Assembly (NCBI GenBank): GCA_012729835.1
Contig: JAAYCK010000028.1
Span: 27,481 to 91,480 of the forward strand
Direction: 5' to 3'
Source of the DNA: Syntrophomonadaceae bacterium
Lineage (GTDB): Bacteria > Bacillota > Syntrophomonadia > Syntrophomonadales > Syntrophomonadaceae
Length of the DNA stretch: 64,000 nucleotides
In this document: one piece after another, positions 58,801 through 64,000 of the stretch
How positions within the stretch are numbered: position 1 is the first letter of the stretch
Layout: every line of letters starts with the position of its first letter
Made by a program: the position numbers and the translations under genes
Notes under the pieces: model-generated
Database searches by the model: none
Seen by the model: only the letters and a program-made list of their open reading frames with translations
Told to the model about the DNA's origin: nothing

Positions 58801-58829
58801 TATTGTTTCCTTTTATGGGGAAAGTATAC
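58801..58829 (-). promoter_or_regulatory. Sigma-F-like promoter of spoIVB
   Basis: On the minus strand GTATA (58829-58825), then 14 bases, then GGAAACAATA (58810-58801). The -10 fits the sigma-F consensus GGnRAnAhTR exactly; the spacing is one or two bases shorter than usual. Confidence 0.42.
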
Positions 58830-58944
58830 CAACTTTGAAACTATTCGCGTCCGGTAGCCGCTGATAAAGAAAATTCTACAAATTCATTTTGCTTCATATC
58901 CTATAAGAGATGGCGTGATTCTAAAATAAAGGAGGGACTCACGG

Positions 58945-59448
58945 GTGAAGAAATACTTGATTCTGGGCGGGGTACTCTTGCTGCTGATAACATCAGCTGT
59001 AAGTATCTACAATACGTCAAAGCATACCGATTGGCTGACTGAGCGCCGCATTGAGCTGCTGGAGACTGCTCTGGCTCCGCGAACCCCGGATCTAGCCGCC
59101 TATTCATGGGCCGAGGCTATCAAGACCAGAAACGGCGCCTGGCAATATGCTATAATGAACGATGAATTGCGGGCACAGTACCTGGAACAATTCGAAGAGA
59201 CCAACTGGGTGACCGGCGTTTCCAGCCCGTGGGTGGAAAAATACCGGGTCACCCGCGAATCAGTAGATGAGAAAGGCGATGTTACTTTCAAGGTCGAGTT
59301 TGACTGGTATACCAGCGCCGGATATGCCTATTCTAACAGCGGGATACTTACGGTGAGCAAATTTGAAAACCCAGATCGCTGGCTGCTGACCTATTTGAAA
59401 TTCACTTATGAACCTGATCAGGGTAAAGCTAAGTTGAAAGACGTGTAA
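58945..59448 (+). CDS. Membrane-anchored protein of unknown function
   Basis: A 167-residue protein with an N-terminal signal anchor (YLILGGVLLLLITSAVSI) and an extracytoplasmic domain resembling an NTF2-like fold: AAYSWAEAIKTRNGAWQYAI, VSSPWVEKYRVTRESVDEKG, VEFDWYTSAGYAYSNSGILT. I cannot name a family. The GTG start follows AAAGGAGGG. Divergent from spoIVB and followed by its own terminator. Confidence 0.8.
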   Translation: MKKYLILGGVLLLLITSAVSIYNTSKHTDWLTERRIELLETALAPRTPDLAAYSWAEAIKTRNGAWQYAIMNDELRAQYLEQFEETNWVTGVSSPWVEKYRVTRESVDEKGDVTFKVEFDWYTSAGYAYSNSGILTVSKFENPDRWLLTYLKFTYEPDQGKAKLKDV

Positions 59449-59487
59449 GCATCATAAGATTATAACTGCCCTCCGACTATAATTCTC

Positions 59488-59516
59488 AAGCACAGCACAA
59501 GCTGTGCTTATTATTT
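59488..59516 (+). terminator. Intrinsic terminator
   Basis: AAGCACAGC and GCTGTGCTT arms with a 4-base loop, then ATTATTT, 40 bases after the membrane-protein gene. Confidence 0.85.
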
Positions 59517-59690
59517 CGAGCAACGCACCGAAAGAATCCCCATAACAAAATGCACTTTATCCTTCGAACCCTTACTTTTCCTATGACTCCAGAATATAGT
59601 TTAATGTTACTATTATATTAATGTAAAACGCTTACAGAGATTAAGTTGAACAACAATAATTCTAATTGGTCAAATCACAAGGAGGTCATG

Positions 59691-60698
59691 ATGAAACACT
59701 ATGCACCGCTGAGCATTGGTTTGTTGGTATTGCTTTTTCTCTTCACTAATATGGGGACTGGCGGAGTGTGCTCAGCGATCGACGTACAGGTCAGCAACAA
59801 CAACGCCAAGGCCGGCGATACCATTAGTGTTTCCGGCACCACCACCCCGGGTGATTGGGCCGCTTTGCGCGCCATTGACCAGAATGGCAGCATCCTCTAT
59901 TTTAACGCCGTAAAAGCAGATAATACTGGTCACTATACCGATACTTTCAACGCTCCGGAAAATTGCACCGGCACTCTCCAAGTAACGGTCGGACAAGGAA
60001 ATGATTCGGCAGTTACCAGTGTTGTCGTAACCAACCCATCATCCCCAGTCACTAATACACCAGGTGATAGTGGAGGAAGTTCCAGCTCGCCTTCGACAGG
60101 AAATCAGGGCAGCAAGCCCTCCGGCGAGAACAGCGAAGAGATCAGTGATAAATTACCTATCCCTCAACCCCAGCCTGAATTGGTTTCTCCTGGTGATATT
60201 GCTGGCCACTGGGCTCGGGCAAGCATTATTAAGCTAATCAAGGCCGGTGTTATAGCGGGATATCCCGATGGCAGCTTCCGTCCCAATCAGACTATTAATC
60301 GTGGGGAATTCACCGTAATGCTGGTCAAGGCATTAAAACTGGAGGCCAAACCCGGAAACTACTACACCGATACCGCCTCCCATTGGGCCAAGAATAGTAT
60401 AGCCATCGCTAGCGCTTATGGCCTCATCGCGGGCTTAGGCCAAAACACTTTTGGCCCCGATAACCCCGTCACCCGCGAACAAGCAGCGGTAATCATCTCG
60501 CGTGCTGCTAAGCCGGTAGATTCTGCAAAAGCCTCGGAGTTCACTGATAGTGACCAAATATCCCCCTGGGCCAGATCGGGTATAGCTGCCGCAGTAAGTG
60601 CCGGTTTCATCACCGGTTATCCTGACGGAACCCTGCAGCCCAAAAATAATATAACTCGAGCCGAAGCCGCCGTGATATTGGTGAAACTGCTCCCGTAG
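59691..60698 (+). CDS. S-layer-homology surface protein
   Basis: A 335-residue secreted protein. The signal peptide (about 1-30) is followed by a bacterial Ig-like domain (about 33-115, DVQVSNNNAKAGDTISVSGT). Next is a Ser/Pro/Gly linker, then three SLH domains (IAGHWARASIIKLIKAGVIA, TASHWAKNSIAIASAYGLIA, ISPWARSGIAAAVSAGFITG) that bind pyruvylated wall polymer. ATG 59691 has the better spacing (5 bases) to GGAGG than ATG 59688. Possibly an envelope structural or adhesin protein. Confidence 0.9.
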   Translation: MKHYAPLSIGLLVLLFLFTNMGTGGVCSAIDVQVSNNNAKAGDTISVSGTTTPGDWAALRAIDQNGSILYFNAVKADNTGHYTDTFNAPENCTGTLQVTVGQGNDSAVTSVVVTNPSSPVTNTPGDSGGSSSSPSTGNQGSKPSGENSEEISDKLPIPQPQPELVSPGDIAGHWARASIIKLIKAGVIAGYPDGSFRPNQTINRGEFTVMLVKALKLEAKPGNYYTDTASHWAKNSIAIASAYGLIAGLGQNTFGPDNPVTREQAAVIISRAAKPVDSAKASEFTDSDQISPWARSGIAAAVSAGFITGYPDGTLQPKNNITRAEAAVILVKLLP

Positions 60699-60723
60699 TT
60701 ACCGAATAATAGTAAATCCACTC

Positions 60724-61632
60724 CTATTCTTCCAACGTCCTATTCTCCCCGCGCTTTACCGAAGTTCTCACTGCTTCATAAGTTTTGTTCAAAATCAGAG
60801 CTGCCAGGGAAGCTAGAATAAGTATTACCAGGAAGAGTAGATAGTACATTATGGCCCACTCAAACGCATGCATGGTTTGGGTCATAAACGGAATCTTTTC
60901 TATTTCTTTGTTCTCAGAAATGGTGAACTTGATGGTACAGAAATTGCCTGATTTATCGTAATCACCGATGTTCACGCCCAGTGTTTGGAGCTCGCTGTCA
61001 AGCTCCATGATTCGATTCTCCAAATTGATGTATTCATTAATATTGCCGCCCTTTTCTTTTAGTGCTTCCAGGGCAAGTCTGGATGTTTCCAGCGAGACTC
61101 TTTGGGCTTGTAGTTCTCGGTATTCGGTGGTTTTGTCATAAGTACTTACATCAAAGGATGTAAGCTTACCAATCTTTTTCATTTCATTTACTACAGCATC
61201 AAATCTATCTGGTTCTACTCCAATCGCTATTCTCAGTACGCGAGAGCCTGTAAGGCCAGTGTTCTGTTCATACTGGTTCAAGCAATTATATTTCTGAATG
61301 ACCTTCCGGAGGCTTTTTTCATCGCGAACAAAGCTGGTGCTGGTGGCATCTATATAGCCTATCTTCTCATACTTTTGAACAATAGTATTGACTACCTGGC
61401 CTGCCTGGATGGCACTGGACCCCACCTGCTGAATAGTGTTGGTTGCTATGTTGCGTATTTTGCCAAAAGATTCGCTTTTATAGTTTGAAGAGGAGCTTGC
61501 AGGAAATGACACATCCTGTGGTTGGGACTGTTCAAATGGTTCATAAATCATCAGATAGGTCAGCCGCAATAATACCATAACGAAAAACCCAATAATCAAT
61601 CCAATAAGCAGTTTCTTGGTTTTACTCTTCAA
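60724..61632 (-). CDS. DUF4349 membrane protein
   Basis: A 302-residue protein with an N-terminal membrane helix (KLLIGLIIGFFVMVLLRLTY) and a C-terminal one (YYLLFLVILILASLAALIL). Between them is a DUF4349 domain with RVLRIAIGVEPDRFDAVVNE, the STYDKTTEYRELQAQRVSLE coiled coil and ENRIMELDSELQTLGVN. Function is unknown. TTG 61632 has AGAGG ten bases upstream; the TTG six codons earlier overlaps that site. Shares a 25-base convergent gap with the SLH gene. Confidence 0.85.
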   Translation of the reverse strand: MKSKTKKLLIGLIIGFFVMVLLRLTYLMIYEPFEQSQPQDVSFPASSSSNYKSESFGKIRNIATNTIQQVGSSAIQAGQVVNTIVQKYEKIGYIDATSTSFVRDEKSLRKVIQKYNCLNQYEQNTGLTGSRVLRIAIGVEPDRFDAVVNEMKKIGKLTSFDVSTYDKTTEYRELQAQRVSLETSRLALEALKEKGGNINEYINLENRIMELDSELQTLGVNIGDYDKSGNFCTIKFTISENKEIEKIPFMTQTMHAFEWAIMYYLLFLVILILASLAALILNKTYEAVRTSVKRGENRTLEE

Positions 61633-61788
61633 TTGATTCCCGCCTCTCAATCACTCTTTTATATAGATTTACGTCTTATGATGGGTTCACTTGCATTTTG
61701 TGCCATATTTCATATGCAACCCCGACAAATTTGTTTATTAGGCTTCTTGTAATAGAACAATATGGCTAATGTCGCGGAACAAACGCAA

Positions 61789-61824
61789 ACTGCGGGGCTG
61801 GCAGCATGGCCAGCCCCGCTTAAT
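61789..61824 (-). terminator. Terminator-like hairpin after the SLH repeat protein
   Basis: GCGGGGCTGGC and GCCAGCCCCGC (61792-61802/61809-61819) are perfect 11-bp arms with a 6-base loop. On the minus strand AGTTTGCGTTTG follows, a weak T-run. It is 28 bases past the stop codon. Confidence 0.7.
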
Positions 61825-61847
61825 CATCTCCGGGTATAAGTGACTCG

Positions 61848-64000
61848 CTATTGAGTTAATACCCGATACATAATCATTACTGCCTCGGCACGACTGGCAT
61901 AAGCCTTGGGTCTGAAACAATTATCCTCACCTACACTAAGGATTTTCTTTTCAACTGCGCTGTTGATATAATCCTTTGCCCAACTGGAAATCTCCTCAGC
62001 GTCTACATAACCAGAAGCTCCGGCCTTTTTATCCAGTTTAGCCGCCCTAGCCACCATGACTGCCATCTGCTCCCGTGTAATCGGATCGTTAGGACCAAAA
62101 GTGGTCAGATTGTATCCGCTGACTATTTCATTGGCTGCAGCAATCGAAATGTAATTCTCAGCCCAGTGGCCGCTAACATCATTAAATGATTTTGGCGTTG
62201 TGCTGGACATAGCCAAAGCCTTAACCAATACAACGGTAAACTCGGCCCTGGTAATGGCTTTTTCAGTTTTAAACGTGCCATCAGGATATCCGGTAATCGC
62301 TTTCATGCCAACCAAGTGTTTTATCGCCGTCTCAGCCCAGTGTCCCTTTATATCACTTAACTCCTTGACGGCAGGAGTAATAGGCGGATCCTTTTCTCCC
62401 GACTTTTTGACCATCACCGCGTATTTTGTAAAATGCATGGTGGTTATGCTAATGGTATTACCTGATACGGTTCCGCCCAGATCAATCCATTGCGAAGTAT
62501 CAGTATCATAGTATTGGATAGTCGGGCTGAAACCCGGAGGCACCAGGCTCGGATCATAGGTAAAGCTGAGGGTCACCGGTTGGTTGAACTGATAGCTGCT
62601 TTGCCCGGCTACCTTCATTTCATATACATTGCCCAGCACCATGAAACCAGCAGGCACTACCGGACCCTGCACCCGGTCAACCGTTACGCTTAGGGCCGTG
62701 TTGCCGGGAATGGCATTGGCTGGAATCTTTACTTCTGCTTCGGTCCCCAGGGCAACGCTACCGCCTGAATTGGGATGAATCAGTGCCGAGCCGGTAGTAG
62801 TGTTTACCACGGAGGCTGTATTTCCCCCACTGCCTCCACCGCCAGTGCCGCCGCTATCTGATTGGGCTGTGGTTGCCAGGGATGTGGTGTTATATATGTT
62901 TTTATTCCCGGCTTCGTCTCGGACCAGTACATTAAAGTAATAGGTGGTACTGGCGCTAAGTCCACTAACCTGCTTGCATGTCAGGTTGGTAGTATAATCC
63001 TGTACCATAATTCCATTAGCTTCGGCATCGCTTATCGTGCTTATATTGTTACTAGCGGAACGCACCACTTTATACTCAAGTTTATTTGCTTGACTATTAT
63101 TATCCGTTGCTGCGCTCCAGATCAAGTCAATAGTACTGGAAGTCGCATTAGACGCGGTTACTGCTCCGCCCCCACCGGCATTGGGCGCAGTAGTATCATT
63201 TTCTGTTACGATAGCCAAACTGCCACTTAGCGACCAATTGCCCGCCGCATCGCTTTCCTGGACGTAAAGAGTATGGCTCCCTACCGCCAGCGCGCTGTCC
63301 GGGGTATAAGCCAGAGCAGCAGTTTCCGTCGCTCCCGAACTCAAATCGTTGTTATCCAGCTTGTAGCGGTAGATGCCGTTGCCGCCTCCCCCGCCTGACG
63401 TCCAACTCCAGGTCGGGGTAGTGTCAGTGGTGGGGGTGCTGCCGGTAACCACCGGCGCAGCCGGTGGGGTATTGTCAATGGTGATGACAAAGCTGCCGCT
63501 GGCTGACCAATTACCCGCCGCGTCACGTTCCTGTACATATAAGGTATAACTTCCTTCGCTCAGGGCGCTGCCCGGCGTGTAATTCAAAGCAGCGGTTTCC
63601 GTCGCTCCCAAACTCAAATCGTTATCATCCAGCTTATAGCGGTAGGTGCCATTGCCACCGCCCCCTGCCGTCCAACTCCAGGTTGGGGTAGTGTCAGTGG
63701 TAGGGGTGCTGCCGGTAACCGCCGGCGCAGCCGGCGGAGTGACGTCAATGGTGATGACAAAGCTGCCGCTGGCTGACCAGTTACCTACTACATCACGTTC
63801 CTGCACATATAGGGTATGACTTCCCTCGTTCAGGGCGCTGCCCGGCGTGTAATCAGAGTCGGCGGTTTCCGTTGCTCCCGAACTCAAATCGTTGTTATCC
63901 AGCTTGTAACGGTAGATGCCGTTGCCACCGCCCCCTGCCGTCCAACTCCAGGTTGGGGTAGTGTCAGTGGTAGGGGTGCTGCCGGTAACCGCCGGCGCAG
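61848..64000 (-). CDS. Large S-layer-homology adhesin with Ig-like repeats (N-terminus cut)
   Basis: An open frame of 717 codons that runs into the right edge; the true start lies outside. From the visible N-side come three full 90-residue Ig-like repeats (PAVTGSTPTTDTTPTWSWTA, SSGATETADSDYTPGSAL, LYVQERDAAGNWSASGSFVI). A fibronectin-III-like domain follows, then a ZU5-like domain (GTEAEVKIPANAIPGNTALS), then three SLH domains (DIKGHWAETAIKHLVGMKAI, VSGHWAENYISIAAANEIVS, ISSWAKDYINSAVEKKILSV). It is probably a cell-wall-anchored adhesin. Ser/Gly-rich linker GGTGGGGSGGN precedes the ZU5 region. Confidence 0.92.
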   Translation of the reverse strand, partial: APAVTGSTPTTDTTPTWSWTAGGGGNGIYRYKLDNNDLSSGATETADSDYTPGSALNEGSHTLYVQERDVVGNWSASGSFVITIDVTPPAAPAVTGSTPTTDTTPTWSWTAGGGGNGTYRYKLDDNDLSLGATETAALNYTPGSALSEGSYTLYVQERDAAGNWSASGSFVITIDNTPPAAPVVTGSTPTTDTTPTWSWTSGGGGGNGIYRYKLDNNDLSSGATETAALAYTPDSALAVGSHTLYVQESDAAGNWSLSGSLAIVTENDTTAPNAGGGGAVTASNATSSTIDLIWSAATDNNSQANKLEYKVVRSASNNISTISDAEANGIMVQDYTTNLTCKQVSGLSASTTYYFNVLVRDEAGNKNIYNTTSLATTAQSDSGGTGGGGSGGNTASVVNTTTGSALIHPNSGGSVALGTEAEVKIPANAIPGNTALSVTVDRVQGPVVPAGFMVLGNVYEMKVAGQSSYQFNQPVTLSFTYDPSLVPPGFSPTIQYYDTDTSQWIDLGGTVSGNTISITTMHFTKYAVMVKKSGEKDPPITPAVKELSDIKGHWAETAIKHLVGMKAITGYPDGTFKTEKAITRAEFTVVLVKALAMSSTTPKSFNDVSGHWAENYISIAAANEIVSGYNLTTFGPNDPITREQMAVMVARAAKLDKKAGASGYVDAEEISSWAKDYINSAVEKKILSVGEDNCFRPKAYASRAEAVMIMYRVLTQ
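63191..64000 (-). repeat. Three exact-period 270-bp coding tandem repeats
   Basis: The string CGGCGCAG (GGGCGCAG in the most degenerate unit) ends at 63190, 63460, 63730 and 64000, so the period is exactly 270 bases (90 codons). Units adjacent to the edge are nearly identical in DNA; the innermost one has drifted more, and has one extra Gly codon balanced by a loss. Further copies probably lie beyond the edge. Confidence 0.9.

Noticed and set aside
1..64000. CRISPR array, rRNA, tRNA, prophage or intact transposase
   Set aside because: None seen. The only repeats are the intergenic elements and the coding repeats near the right end; xerD is in its conserved chromosomal setting.

Overview
The window reads as a chromosomal segment of a spore-forming, low-to-moderate GC Bacillota of the Clostridia type. 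The sporulation set is extensive: spo0A, spoIVB, dacF-spoIIAA-spoIIAB-sigF, spoIIM and spoVAC-D-E. Other clues are class II pyridoxal enzymes, an acetyl-CoA acetyltransferase, a 2-hydroxyacyl-CoA dehydratase-type activase, a CBS-containing pyrophosphatase and S-layer-homology proteins. Gene order and thiolase content suggest a Syntrophomonadaceae-like organism. This is an inference from memory, not a database match.

Layout. 1-4614 (minus): a tad/Flp pilus operon, flp-cpaA-tadE-tadG-cpaB-tadZ-tadA, running off the left edge, with an intrinsic terminator just after flp. 4818-10780: housekeeping and stress genes (SRAP, UPF0316, a 38-codon candidate gene, thiolase, Hsp20, GyrI-like, DUF89) and a probable structured RNA at 9459-9760. 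10787-14398: an RsiV/PdaC-like lipoprotein, an orphan MerR-type promoter and a large modular amidase. 14603-19883 (plus): hisC, a second aminotransferase, then a TPP riboswitch with terminator controlling a thiamine-precursor uptake operon. 19911-37738: surface-glycan genes (epimerase, nucleotide-sugar dehydrogenase, methyltransferase, DNRLRE protein, several GT2 enzymes, GT10, fcl, gmd). They surround dedA, the spoVA operon with a downstream three-gene activase set, a lipid kinase and dodecin. 37926-49778: the dacF-spoIIA locus, pdp, deoB, xerD, spoIIM, CBS-pyrophosphatase, an endoQ-like PHP protein and Nudix. 50133-58829: DUF3866, an M20 peptidase, a SteA/SteB cluster with two glycan enzymes, spo0A and spoIVB. 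58945-64000: a membrane protein, two S-layer-homology proteins and a DUF4349 protein. The right-hand S-layer gene is cut by the window edge and carries exact 270-bp tandem repeats.

How it fits together. Promoter reading links the sporulation parts. spo0A and spoIIAA each have a near-perfect sigma-H site. spoVAC has a site that fits the sigma-G consensus exactly, and the closely packed genes behind spoVAE (two HgdB/DUF2229-like proteins and a BadF-type ATPase) look like part of the same forespore transcript. The divergent epimerase and nucleotide-sugar dehydrogenase share a 174-bp region with two head-to-head sigma-K-type sites of the form AC-N17-CATAAGRTA. This suggests that the glycan genes make a spore-surface polysaccharide containing fucose. 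Three GT2 paralogues and the GT10 enzyme carry short Arg/Ile/Asn/Gly-rich appendages that may be a shared targeting tag.

Limits: everything here is read by eye. Families are assigned from motifs and protein length; promoter calls are consensus matches without statistics.
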